A stretch of DNA of 31,897 bases, taken from the IMG/VR virus record IMGVR_UViG_3300025424_000027, positions 1-31,897 of that record; one strand, given 5' to 3'. Source of the stretch: a virus. Below, in pieces: positions 6,718 to 14,044 of the stretch. The notes under the pieces were generated by a model. It searched no databases. It was not told the DNA's origin and saw only the letters and a list, made by a program, of their open reading frames with translations. A program made the position numbers and the translations under genes. Position 1 is the first letter of the stretch; each line of letters opens with the position of its first letter.

Positions 6718-6819
6718 GGCGGGCAAACAACAATTTAATACGTGCCTGACTGATTTTTTTGGCTACTAGATCGCGTTGTGTCGGTTATTATATACGATTT
6801 AATAACAATGTTATGATAG
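6718..6819 (-). pseudogene. direct repeat, copy 2: start-less fragment of the VWA gene
   Basis: Read on the minus strand this copy still encodes TQRDLVAKKISQARI and the next residues in frame, with one amino-acid change (Pro to Leu) against the intact gene. The start ATG is replaced by CCG and the ribosome site is gone. It ends after about 21 codons beside the small island gene. It is followed upstream by an intact-looking promoter. It is most simply the relic of the original VWA 5' end or of an imported copy left when the endonuclease element entered. Confidence 0.8.
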
Positions 6820-6840
6820 CAGAATTAAGGAGAGTGTCAA
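6802..6840 (-). promoter_or_regulatory. sigma70-like promoter beside the VWA fragment
   Basis: TTGACA (6835-6840), 16 bases, TATCAT (6813-6818), with TGC before the -10, then the palindrome at 6802-6814. It is the best match to the early consensus around the VWA locus and may be its ancestral promoter. It now reads antisense through the endonuclease gene. Confidence 0.7.
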
Positions 6841-6850
6841 CTATTTTGTT

Positions 6851-6875
6851 TATAAATATTATAACAGAATTGGAG
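6851..6875 (+). promoter_or_regulatory. T4-type late promoter and ribosome site
   Basis: A perfect TATAAATA (6851-6858), expected start near 6864, then TGGAG (6871-6875) six bases before the ATG at 6882. It drives the two small genes that follow. Confidence 0.65.
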
Positions 6876-6881
6876 ATATCG

Positions 6882-7076
6882 ATGGAAAAACTACCAATAA
6901 TTAAATCGCCTACTAAACCCGGACCGGGGTATGTTGAAGTAACGCCAGAATTAATCCAGCAATTAGTGGATTCAAAACGTAGAATCGTCGAACTACGGAA
7001 AAAATTTGAACAGTTTAAAGAAGAAATGATTGCAGAAAATTTGAAAAATTTAGAGAATAATCATGAGAGCATATGA
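6882..7076 (+). CDS. hypothetical protein, 64 aa
   Basis: The frame is open further upstream, but the ATG at 6882 has the ribosome site (GGAG) and late promoter, so it is the likely start. An N-terminal Pro-rich stretch (LPIIKSPTKPGPGYVEVTPE) leads into one long charged helix (SKRRIVELRKKFEQFKEEM), probably a coiled coil. Its end overlaps the next gene. Likely cargo or displaced phage gene on the plus-strand island; no known family. Confidence 0.65.
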   Translation: MEKLPIIKSPTKPGPGYVEVTPELIQQLVDSKRRIVELRKKFEQFKEEMIAENLKNLENNHESI

Positions 7077-7365
7077 GTGGACACAGGAAGATTTAACTTG
7101 GTTAGAACTTATAGGCGAACCTTTAGATATAAATGACGATTACAACACAATTGTCGAAGTTATAAACTTCTTAATAAAACAAAAGTCGGCCCATAGAATT
7201 AAACAAATGTTACCAAATATCGAAGAATTTGAAGCAAAATTATATGAAAGAACACAGGTTGTTTTTGTAGAGCCAACAGACCCCGATGCAGTTAAATTTA
7301 TAGATGATGCAAAGAATATGTTAGAACATATAAAGTCGCTGAAAAATCAATTAATAAACATTTAA
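7063..7365 (+). CDS. hypothetical protein, 100 aa
   Basis: Soluble, acidic N-terminal half (WTQEDLTWLELIGEPLDINDDY) and helical C-terminal half ending in KNMLEHIKSLKNQLINI. It overlaps the preceding gene by 14 bases, so both are made from one message. It is convergent with the MoxR gene. No family recognised. Confidence 0.65.
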   Translation: MRAYEWTQEDLTWLELIGEPLDINDDYNTIVEVINFLIKQKSAHRIKQMLPNIEEFEAKLYERTQVVFVEPTDPDAVKFIDDAKNMLEHIKSLKNQLINI

Positions 7366-7404
7366 AATTGATCGTTAGTATATAAAGATCATATGGATAG
7401 GTGT

Positions 7405-7437
7405 AAACACAAGAAAGCGGACAATTTCTCGTCCGCT
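7405..7437 (-). terminator. hairpin terminator downstream of the MoxR gene
   Basis: AGCGGAC (7416-7422) and GTCCGCT (7431-7437) form a 7-bp GC-rich stem with an 8-base loop. On the minus strand it is followed by TTTCTTGTGTTT, a weak T-run, so it best serves the MoxR transcript. On the plus strand the following bases (CCCTAATTGTTTT) fit less well, though it may act both ways. Confidence 0.6.
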
Positions 7438-7461
7438 CCCTAATTGTTTTATATTACTTAT

Positions 7462-8667
7462 TTACGGTACATTTGGGATCAAGTCAGAATACCGATTGCA
7501 GAAGGTCGTCCAACTTTTAAGTTTTGGAGCCATAATAGGTAGTTTATATGTACCAAGAATTGCCTTAGCACCCATCACGGCTAATTCGTCTTCAAAATTT
7601 GCCATCACAAATTCAAAGAATGTATCCACTTGCTTATGGAACTCGTCCATCGGTTTTGAGTCGCCTGCACGTTTGGCTTGTTCAGCACTCTTAGCACTAT
7701 CCGCCAAGTAGTATGTAAGAGCAGTAGTCAATGCGTACATGATGTCAATCTGCTTTACATTCAACTTGGTAACCTTGCCAGTTAGCACATCCTTAGCATG
7801 TGGCAAGTTAGCAGCCTGCTGACGATAAGTCATAAATTTAATACCAGCACCCTCGCCTACAGTACCTTTGATAAGATCTGCAAGCACATCGCTTGGCAGT
7901 GTGGTATCAATTACATTACCGTCCTCATCAGTCTCCTGGATCAGTTCGCTAGCAAAGTACCATGAACGAGGTGTAGCAAACGCCATGCTCTCTGAGCCAG
8001 GATTAAACACGTTGAGATCATTTGGCTGGAAGCTCAAGTAACCAACAACGTCCTTATGGATTCTGTTAATCAGTGCCCACTCTTTCCAGTCATCAAAGTC
8101 TACTGCAAGAGTAAGATGTGTAAAGCGATTGGCCAGTGGCATTGGCATGTTATATGCAACACCCTTGTCCTTAACGCGGTTACCAGCAGCCACAATTACC
8201 ACGTTCTCTGGCAGCTGATACTGACCAATACGACGATTAAGAATGATTTGGTATGTAGCAACTTGGACGCTGGGTGGTGCAGCACTCATCTCATCAAAGA
8301 AAACCAATGCATTGCTATTTGGATCCGTTGGAAGATCACTTGGATTGCTCCATGTAAACACTTTTTCTGTAAGTGGAACACCTTTTTCGTCCTTAACGAC
8401 GTTGCCTTTAGCATCGGTGATTTTGATATCGATAAGATGTGGGATACCGCGGATATCTGTTGGTTCCATGAGTGGAAGTCGGATGTCAATTAATGGACGA
8501 CCCTGAGTCTTTGCAACTTCTGCAACAATGTCGGATTTACCAATACCCGGTGCACCCCAAATGAATAATGGACGCTTACGCTTTAATGAATGTTGAATAG
8601 CAAGTTTTAGCTTGCTTGGAGTGGTTGTGGAATGTTCAATAATTTTTTGCTGTTTGGCTGTGCTCAT
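7462..8667 (-). CDS. MoxR-family AAA+ ATPase
   Basis: A 401-residue ATPase. Seen: Walker A GAPGIGKS (38-45), Walker B LVFFDE with D125 and E126, and a sensor Asn in AAGNR (N163). Family knowledge: MoxR ATPases act as chaperone-like remodelers with VWA-domain partners. The DUF2201/VWA protein at 3659-4936 is the obvious partner and lies in the same direction, 2.5 kb downstream, beyond a plus-strand mobile island. GAGGTAA before the ATG is a good ribosome site, and a TTGACA promoter lies just upstream. It probably headed a two-gene operon before the insertion. The complex may act on a phage or host assembly; the substrate is unknown. Confidence 0.9.
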   Translation of the reverse strand: MSTAKQQKIIEHSTTTPSKLKLAIQHSLKRKRPLFIWGAPGIGKSDIVAEVAKTQGRPLIDIRLPLMEPTDIRGIPHLIDIKITDAKGNVVKDEKGVPLTEKVFTWSNPSDLPTDPNSNALVFFDEMSAAPPSVQVATYQIILNRRIGQYQLPENVVIVAAGNRVKDKGVAYNMPMPLANRFTHLTLAVDFDDWKEWALINRIHKDVVGYLSFQPNDLNVFNPGSESMAFATPRSWYFASELIQETDEDGNVIDTTLPSDVLADLIKGTVGEGAGIKFMTYRQQAANLPHAKDVLTGKVTKLNVKQIDIMYALTTALTYYLADSAKSAEQAKRAGDSKPMDEFHKQVDTFFEFVMANFEDELAVMGAKAILGTYKLPIMAPKLKSWTTFCNRYSDLIPNVP

Positions 8668-8706
8668 TTGTAATTACCTCGTTATGGTTTGTCATTACTC
8701 AATTAC

Positions 8707-8733
8707 GTTATACGAGGATAGCGATTGTGTCAA
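8707..8733 (-). promoter_or_regulatory. sigma70-like promoter of the MoxR gene
   Basis: TTGACA (8728-8733) and TATAAC (8707-8712) with a slightly short 15-base spacer, about 40 bases before the start codon. Confidence 0.65.
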
Positions 8734-8758
8734 CTGGTATTTTTGATCTAAAACCAAA

Positions 8759-9163
8759 TTATTTAGAATTTTTAAAATCCACAAAAGTGTTCAAATCCCC
8801 ACCGACCATTTCCAATTCAAAGTGAGCAGTTGGATCGAATACAACTATTTGTGAGCCGCGGATAAACCATGGTCCGCCTACAGCATTATCCATATTTAAC
8901 AGTAACTTACCAGTTATTACCTTATTTTTTTCATTTTTGCTGGTATAGTGTATGTAATTGTCGGCTATGGTAGTACATCCGGTAGCAGTAAGCCTCCAAC
9001 CTTGTCCTACGAAAAAGTACCTTCGGATTCTGTCCAAATTTAGATTTTCTAAAAAACTTGGGTCAATTGCATGTTGTATTTCGGTAACCATACGCAAGCA
9101 GAATTGTTTTGGATCCTGCGATTCAATTATTAATGCTTTATTAATAATTTTTGGTTTTTTCAT
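8759..9163 (-). CDS. hypothetical protein, 134 aa
   Basis: A soluble protein with a basic start (MKKPKIINK), an aromatic and basic middle (RIRRYFFVGQGWRLTATGCTT) and a beta-rich C-terminal half (GGPWFIRGSQIVVFDPTAHFELEMVGGD). No catalytic motif or membrane span. It stands alone on the minus strand between the MoxR promoter and a divergent endonuclease gene, with its own TATAAATA late box and no clear Shine-Dalgarno. Probably a late-expressed phage protein of unknown role. Confidence 0.65.
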   Translation of the reverse strand: MKKPKIINKALIIESQDPKQFCLRMVTEIQHAIDPSFLENLNLDRIRRYFFVGQGWRLTATGCTTIADNYIHYTSKNEKNKVITGKLLLNMDNAVGGPWFIRGSQIVVFDPTAHFELEMVGGDLNTFVDFKNSK

Positions 9164-9187
9164 TTGAGGTTAACATATTACCAAAAA

Positions 9188-9195
9188 TATTTATA
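9188..9195 (-). promoter_or_regulatory. T4-type late promoter box
   Basis: TATAAATA on the minus strand, 24 bases before the ATG at 9163, giving a predicted leader of about 20 bases. Confidence 0.55.
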
Positions 9196-9250
9196 TAATA
9201 TGATACCATGAATTTATTTATTATGACTTGTATTTGAAAAACTAACTTAA

Positions 9251-9258
9251 TATAAATA
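9251..9258 (+). promoter_or_regulatory. late promoter box directly before the start codon
   Basis: A perfect TATAAATA ends four bases before the ATG at 9263 and no ribosome site is present, so the message would be leaderless. The Ntn-hydrolase gene at 88 has the same spacing. Confidence 0.45.
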
Positions 9259-9262
9259 TAGT

Positions 9263-10921
9263 ATGAATAATCTCATCAATGAAGTAACTGCGGCCATATC
9301 GAATGCTAAATCTTATGTAAAGTATAGAAAAATAATATCAAGCAATTGGCCATTTCTTGACAAACAATTATCAACTGGTCCTTACAACAGATATGCGGAA
9401 AATTTGTATCTATTTCTGAATGGTTTATCTGAGAGACCTAGATGTGCTAATTCTCATTGTAACATAGAGTTAAAATATATTGATCGAACCGAAGGATACA
9501 GAAAATTTTGTTCAACCAAGTGTTCAGCGAGTTCAGATGAAGTTAAAAATCAACATAACATAGCAAATGCCAATCGATCAGACCAGGATAAGCAAGCAAT
9601 AGTTGATAAGAGACACCAAACTATGATCAATCGACATGGGTTCCCGCATGCATTGCAATGTCCTGAATTTAAAGACAAGTATAATTTAAAGATACAGGAT
9701 GTAGATTGGAAATCTGTAGCAGATAAACGTACAAAGACTTATTTAGACAAATATGGTGTTGATAATATTTGGAATTTACCAAGTTTTAGAGAGAAGATTA
9801 AACAAACAAATTTAGAAAAATATGGAGTAGAATGGGTACAACAAAATCACGATGTTGTATCAAAACGCACAAGCACACGCAACAAAGTATTTTTTGAAAA
9901 TTTATTCAGCAGGGTAACATCAGCAACTCCGTTGTTCACAGTAGATGACTACGATAAAGTAGATCAAAAATATCCGTGGGTTTGCAATAGTTGTTTGACA
10001 ACATTTATAGACCATATAGATGATGGCACTGATCCTATTTGCCCAAAATGTTTTCCTGGTGGAAAATTGTCATCACTTGGGGAGAAACAACTTGTAAATT
10101 TCATTTACAGTTTAGGAATAACCAATGTTTTGCAAAATGTCAGATATATTATTCCGCCAAAAGAAATTGATATATGGTTACCGGATTACAACTTGGGTAT
10201 AGAATTTAATGGATTATACTGGCATACTGAAAAACGATGTAAAACAAAATTTTCTCATTTTAATAAATGGAAAACGTGTAATGATCAGGGGATACGACTT
10301 ATACAGATATTTTCTGATGAATGGCAATTTAAACAAAATATTGTAAAGAATAGATTAAAACATTTTCTAAATAAATCAGAAAAAACGTGTAATGCCAGAC
10401 AATGTATAATACAGTCAATATCTACAAAAGATTATAATCAATTTATGAATAATATACATATACAAGGGTCTTGTGTATCTTCTATCAGATATGGCGCATT
10501 TTATAATAATAAATTAGTAGCAGCAATGAGTTTTGGTAAAAATAGAGCTATACATAAATGTCAAGGCTGGGAATTATTAAGATTTGCATCATTAGGCAAT
10601 ATACCCGGTATTGCAGGAAAAATTTTCAAAAAATTTATCAACGAGTATAATCCAGATTTTATATTCAGTTATTGCGATTTAAGATGGGGTACTGGAAAAG
10701 TTTATGAATCGATTGGGATGACACTTGATTCTATTACACCACCAGGTTATTGGTATAGTAAAGATTTTGTAACAAGATTACATAGATTCAAGTTTACAAA
10801 ACAAAAATTAATCGAACAGGGCTTTGATAGTGATTTAACAGAATCTCAAATAACTGAACAGCTAGGTTATCATAAAATTTGGGATGTTGGTCACAAAAAA
10901 TTTGTATGGCATAAAATTTGA
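9263..10921 (+). CDS. Vsr-like (EDxHD) homing endonuclease, second paralogue
   Basis: A 552-residue relative of the 5061 endonuclease. An N-terminal zinc-finger-like C61/C66/C83/C87 is followed by repeats of the KYGV type (INRHGFPHA, DKYGVDNIW, EKYGVEWVQ), thought to help DNA recognition. A CNSC-CPKC finger (241-263) precedes the nuclease core with D303 in IDIWLP, E314 in IEFNG, H321 and H332, then GIRLIQIFSDEW. The C-terminal domain (AAMSFGKNRA, FSYCDLRWGTGKVYESIGM, GYWYS) matches the 5061 protein. It sits between two minus-strand genes of unknown function and ends one base before the next gene's stop. Only the putative late box precedes it. Confidence 0.8.
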   Translation: MNNLINEVTAAISNAKSYVKYRKIISSNWPFLDKQLSTGPYNRYAENLYLFLNGLSERPRCANSHCNIELKYIDRTEGYRKFCSTKCSASSDEVKNQHNIANANRSDQDKQAIVDKRHQTMINRHGFPHALQCPEFKDKYNLKIQDVDWKSVADKRTKTYLDKYGVDNIWNLPSFREKIKQTNLEKYGVEWVQQNHDVVSKRTSTRNKVFFENLFSRVTSATPLFTVDDYDKVDQKYPWVCNSCLTTFIDHIDDGTDPICPKCFPGGKLSSLGEKQLVNFIYSLGITNVLQNVRYIIPPKEIDIWLPDYNLGIEFNGLYWHTEKRCKTKFSHFNKWKTCNDQGIRLIQIFSDEWQFKQNIVKNRLKHFLNKSEKTCNARQCIIQSISTKDYNQFMNNIHIQGSCVSSIRYGAFYNNKLVAAMSFGKNRAIHKCQGWELLRFASLGNIPGIAGKIFKKFINEYNPDFIFSYCDLRWGTGKVYESIGMTLDSITPPGYWYSKDFVTRLHRFKFTKQKLIEQGFDSDLTESQITEQLGYHKIWDVGHKKFVWHKI

Positions 10922-10922
10922 A

Positions 10923-11219
10923 TTATTTTTGATTTTCAACAATAATTTCACCGCCACTGAGTAAAACTACTGAAAATTGATCAGTTTTAAATAATTTGTT
11001 AAGTTTAGTACAAAGATTAAAGGCATGTCCTGGGTTACTAAAACTAACTTTTAAGTATTTTAAATTTGGATAATTTACAACACTGTTTAATGTTCGTAAG
11101 TTAATGGGTTTGCCCTGGTAGAATACAGCATATATACCAGTTGCTTCTAATACTTGTTCGCTTTTAAAAGTCTTTGGATCTGTGTAATTTAACAGAACAT
11201 TTGGCTTTGGTCTACTCAT
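10923..11219 (-). CDS. hypothetical protein, 98 aa
   Basis: A small soluble alpha/beta protein (GIYAVFYQGKP, LKYLKVSFSNPGHAFNLCTKL, FSVVLLSGGEIIVENQK). AAGGAT precedes the ATG and a TATAAATA box lies just upstream, so late expression is likely. No known family. Confidence 0.65.
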   Translation of the reverse strand: MSRPKPNVLLNYTDPKTFKSEQVLEATGIYAVFYQGKPINLRTLNSVVNYPNLKYLKVSFSNPGHAFNLCTKLNKLFKTDQFSVVLLSGGEIIVENQK

Positions 11220-11225
11220 AGATCA

Positions 11226-11249
11226 TCCTTCTTCGACACAATATTTATA
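11226..11249 (-). promoter_or_regulatory. T4-type late promoter and Shine-Dalgarno
   Basis: TATAAATA (11242-11249) would start transcription near 11236, just before AAGGAT (11226-11231) and the ATG at 11219: a very short leader. Confidence 0.6.
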
Positions 11250-11310
11250 AAATCTGAATCAAAGAGAAGTATTTGCGAGGATTTATTAGACTAAAATTAG
11301 CTTGGTTTAG

Positions 11311-11354
11311 TAAAGTATTTAGTTAACTATACAAAAGTATTTAGTTAATTATTC
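11311..11354. repeat. two 22-bp tandem repeats
   Basis: Two adjacent 22-base units share AAAGTATTTAGTTAA exactly and differ at a few later bases. On the minus strand each unit holds ACTAAATACTTT, so they could be duplicated CTAAATA-type promoter boxes or protein sites. They lie in the gap before the gene at 10923-11219. Confidence 0.6.
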
Positions 11355-11358
11355 AAAA

Positions 11359-11721
11359 TTAAACCACTTCTTCCAACATTTTTTCAATCATTTTTTCCAT
11401 ATCACCGGGATTCATCTTTGACATAGCAATAGTCAGTTGACTAGTTAAATAATTACCCACGTTATTGTCAGACATGGCTTGTAGTCTAGTGTCATGAGGA
11501 TTTAGATCCTTAACTGACTGTACAGCACCCTCTTGTTCCGCCCAAATACGTTTATATATCACTTGACCACACATGGCCCACATGAATACCGTAGCAAATG
11601 TGCTGTAGGTAAACACGTACCCTGCAAATGCCACATGTTTTTGATCATTAACAATCAAATGAGGTGATTCTGTTAACAAGCTCAGTGTTCTAGCCTGTTC
11701 AATGTCAGTAACTGTCATCAT
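11359..11721 (-). CDS. hypothetical protein, 120 aa
   Basis: Contains a moderately hydrophobic middle segment (HVAFAGYVFTYSTFATVFMWAMCG, about residues 29-52) that may be a membrane or buried helix, then a helical C-terminus rich in Met and Glu (MNPGDMEKMIEKMLEEVV). Two ATG codons in tandem (11721, 11718) could start it; it overlaps the end of the nucleotidyltransferase gene, so the two are probably coupled. No family recognised. Confidence 0.6.
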   Translation of the reverse strand: MMTVTDIEQARTLSLLTESPHLIVNDQKHVAFAGYVFTYSTFATVFMWAMCGQVIYKRIWAEQEGAVQSVKDLNPHDTRLQAMSDNNVGNYLTSQLTIAMSKMNPGDMEKMIEKMLEEVV

Positions 11722-12328
11722 TTACCCCATCTTGAATAGCTGTTTGTAAACAGCTTAGAAATAAATCGGGATCTGGATCATATCCGTATGCTGCATATTT
11801 TACCACTCGAAGCGGGTTAATCTTGCCAAGATAATTTTTACCAACTCTTATTGCACGGTCGGCATGATCTTGTACGGCCTGATCACTAGCAATAATAGTA
11901 TTTCCGTCAGTGATAAATTGACTTATTCCCAGGTCAAAATTATTAATCACGTCTAATGCACTTGTATACCATTGTTTACATATCAATTGAATTTTAATGA
12001 GATCTTCTTTGGGTAATTTATCTTCTAATAGATCAAACTCATGTCTGAGTCTTTTATCTGCGATTGGGTTGATATTTATAGTAAAAGATGAAGCATTTTG
12101 AGTTTCGTACACACTGTTGTTTAATTGACCAAATTCTCCGATGCGTTCCCGTAATCTGCTGTATTGATTGGGATTTTTAAAGAAAAAATCTATATCTTGA
12201 TTTTGCCAGGGTTTACCTTCCCAAATTTTACGTACACTACCTCCTGCAACCCAGGGACCATTTTCGAGATCACAATAAGGAGATATTATCTTGCTGTATT
12301 TTTTATTGTTTACTGTGAAAAATTTCAT
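11705..12328 (-). CDS. nucleotidyltransferase of the poly(A)/CCA polymerase-like fold
   Basis: A 207-residue protein with the polymerase-beta-type signature: VAGGSVRKIW (G29-G30-S31-V32-R33) followed by QDIDFFF with the metal-binding D45 and D47. This GG-x-VR...D-x-D arrangement belongs to the class II tRNA CCA-adding/poly(A) polymerase head. A C-terminal INPLRVVKYAAYGY segment fits the helical neck of such enzymes. It is much shorter than a full CCA enzyme, with no RNA-binding tail, so transfer of a nucleotide to a tRNA, small molecule or protein are all possible. Such short phage nucleotidyltransferases are known but mostly uncharacterised. It is in an operon with the exonuclease gene upstream. 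Confidence 0.7.
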   Translation of the reverse strand: MKFFTVNNKKYSKIISPYCDLENGPWVAGGSVRKIWEGKPWQNQDIDFFFKNPNQYSRLRERIGEFGQLNNSVYETQNASSFTININPIADKRLRHEFDLLEDKLPKEDLIKIQLICKQWYTSALDVINNFDLGISQFITDGNTIIASDQAVQDHADRAIRVGKNYLGKINPLRVVKYAAYGYDPDPDLFLSCLQTAIQDGVNDDSY

Positions 12329-12332
12329 AGAG

Positions 12333-12563
12333 TTAAAACTCGCCTCCGCTCATTGAAACTTCTTGCGGATTCAATAATTCTTCTTGTAATTCAATTACTC
12401 GATCAGATAGAGTTTGATATCTACTTAGTAGTAGTCCAATTCCAATTGATAGTTGTTCGGCTTCTTGTATAGTTAATCGAATTTCTTTGCTATTAAAACT
12501 ACGAGCATTCTTATACTTTTCTAAGAATAGATGAATGCCATCTGTTGTTAAATGTTCACTCAT
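12333..12563 (-). CDS. hypothetical coiled-coil protein, 76 aa
   Basis: Two amphipathic helices (IRLTIQEAEQLSIGIGLLLSR and TLSDRVIELQEELL) form a probable coiled coil; no cysteines and no membrane segment. Its ATG overlaps the stop of the preceding gene, a translational-coupling arrangement. Function unknown. Confidence 0.65.
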   Translation of the reverse strand: MSEHLTTDGIHLFLEKYKNARSFNSKEIRLTIQEAEQLSIGIGLLLSRYQTLSDRVIELQEELLNPQEVSMSGGEF

Positions 12564-13033
12564 ATGTCGATTGCCTTTTTCTTTTGACTGATGCTGTTTT
12601 GCATTTCTAATTTGGTTTTAAATGGTCCTAAGAATTCATTTTCATTTAGTGTTGACATTTTAGGACAGTAACTTGTTACCCAGCCATTTGGAAATTTTAC
12701 ACCGTAATATCCAGCTGAATACAGGGTGTTTGACGTAGTGGATCGTCTGTATGCCGGCAATGACTCGTGCTTAACCTCTACAGCGCCCAGATGTTTTACA
12801 GGATACCCATCAATGTTGCCAATTTCATCAATAGACTCTTCTTCAGTTTGTTCAACTTCTATTTTACTTCCTATGAATAATTCTAACTCGGCAAAGTCTT
12901 TAAAGGTCTTTTTGTCTAATTTGCCAATTGACTGTAGTTCTCCATTTTTAGCGGTTAACAGGGATATACGCATTCCATCTTTTTGTAAAATCCAACTGTT
13001 TTCTGCAATTGATTTCAAAGTGTATGCAGTCAT
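12560..13033 (-). CDS. hypothetical protein, 157 aa
   Basis: A soluble beta-rich protein with an acidic linker (EVEQTEEESIDEIGN) between an N-terminal part (SWILQKDGMRISLLT) and a C-terminal part (YYGVKFPNGWVTSYCPKM, then a Lys-rich tail). It begins three bases after the exonuclease gene, hence the same operon. A role in replication or repair is suggested only by position. Confidence 0.6.
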   Translation of the reverse strand: MTAYTLKSIAENSWILQKDGMRISLLTAKNGELQSIGKLDKKTFKDFAELELFIGSKIEVEQTEEESIDEIGNIDGYPVKHLGAVEVKHESLPAYRRSTTSNTLYSAGYYGVKFPNGWVTSYCPKMSTLNENEFLGPFKTKLEMQNSISQKKKAIDI

Positions 13034-13036
13034 GGG

Positions 13037-14023
13037 TTAATCTTCCTGAACCAATAAGCCGGTATAAGCTGAGCTAAAACACGGGCTATATTCGCTGGTA
13101 TTTTTTTCAATTTTAACCAATCCGTGTTGATTACAAAATCTCATCAGTGCCAATCCGACTTGCTTTTTAACTTCCTCATTAACAGCATTTATTATTGCTA
13201 AGTCAAATTTGTCAACCAAATCAGCCGGTTGTTGTGTGAGATCAATCAGCTGTCTGTTACGCTCGTAGTCGTCCCTGACTCGGTGTTCTATATTTTCATG
13301 ATCTAACCATTTGCTCAACATGAGATTATTCCATGCATAACCTTTATTAGCACGATCTGCGTATGCTTCCTGTAATTTTTTAGTACGTACACCCGGAAAC
13401 GCACTCATTACATTGTCGCCGGGATCACCGCGTACACATTTTTCAAACAGTATCCATTCGGGGTCTGGTATTGACATTTCCTGTCCTTTTTTATTAATAG
13501 CAATGTTACCATCTTTGTCGTATATACCTTTATTGGTATAAAGTAGACCAGCAATGCCATTGAAAATCATCACGTTAGGACTAATCAACTGTTGAAAATC
13601 GCTATCGCTGCTAATCACAATGTGACGATCATCAGGATGTAGTGCAATCCAACGGGCAATCATATCATCTGCTTCGGCATTAGGATGTTTTAATACTGAA
13701 CAGTTGGTACTTTTACGCAAAAATTCAATAAATTTGTCCATAACCTCAAAAAATATTTGATCTTCTTCAACTTCTCGGGGAGTTCTAGAATCTGCTGCTA
13801 CACGTCTGTTTGCTTTATAGGGTGTGTACATGTCCTTGCGCCAACTGCGGCCTTCAAGACAAAATACGGTGTGAGTTCCGTCAAATTGATTCCAAACTTT
13901 TTTGATACTGGTAAAGATGGTGTGTAATGCCAATCCAATTTGTGTTTCCAGATCGGGAGCTCTTACACCAAACCTTATTCTGAGAAATAAATTCTGAGTA
14001 TCAATTATGATGTATGTAGCCAT
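13037..14023 (-). CDS. 5'-3' exonuclease / flap endonuclease (T4 RNase H-like)
   Basis: A 328-residue FEN-type nuclease that would remove RNA primers and 5' flaps at phage replication forks. Seen: D8 in IIIDTQN; the arch region with YKANRR (69-74); the metal cluster E117-A-D119-D120 and SSDSDF with D140 and D142; and a helix-three-turn-helix-type RGDPGDN loop with D200 and D203. These are the acidic residues expected for two-metal catalysis. Length matches T4 RNase H and the polymerase-type 5'-nucleases. A TTGCAA/TATAAC promoter directly upstream makes it the first gene of an operon that continues through the nucleotidyltransferase gene to about 11359. Confidence 0.9.
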   Translation of the reverse strand: MATYIIIDTQNLFLRIRFGVRAPDLETQIGLALHTIFTSIKKVWNQFDGTHTVFCLEGRSWRKDMYTPYKANRRVAADSRTPREVEEDQIFFEVMDKFIEFLRKSTNCSVLKHPNAEADDMIARWIALHPDDRHIVISSDSDFQQLISPNVMIFNGIAGLLYTNKGIYDKDGNIAINKKGQEMSIPDPEWILFEKCVRGDPGDNVMSAFPGVRTKKLQEAYADRANKGYAWNNLMLSKWLDHENIEHRVRDDYERNRQLIDLTQQPADLVDKFDLAIINAVNEEVKKQVGLALMRFCNQHGLVKIEKNTSEYSPCFSSAYTGLLVQED

Positions 14024-14044
14024 GACAAATCCTTTGTTTCATTA

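Noticed and set aside
6759-6881. Extension of the 64-residue gene upstream to an earlier start
   Set aside because: The extension is antisense to the VWA gene fragment and its promoter; the ATG at 6882 has both a ribosome site and a late promoter.
8056-8506. Long open frames on the plus strand opposite the MoxR gene
   Set aside because: They lie antisense to strongly conserved ATPase motifs, have no ribosome site and give no recognisable protein.
9164-9262. A terminator or RNA gene in the divergent gap
   Set aside because: Only AT-rich sequence with two late-type boxes is visible; no stem or conserved RNA pattern is seen.
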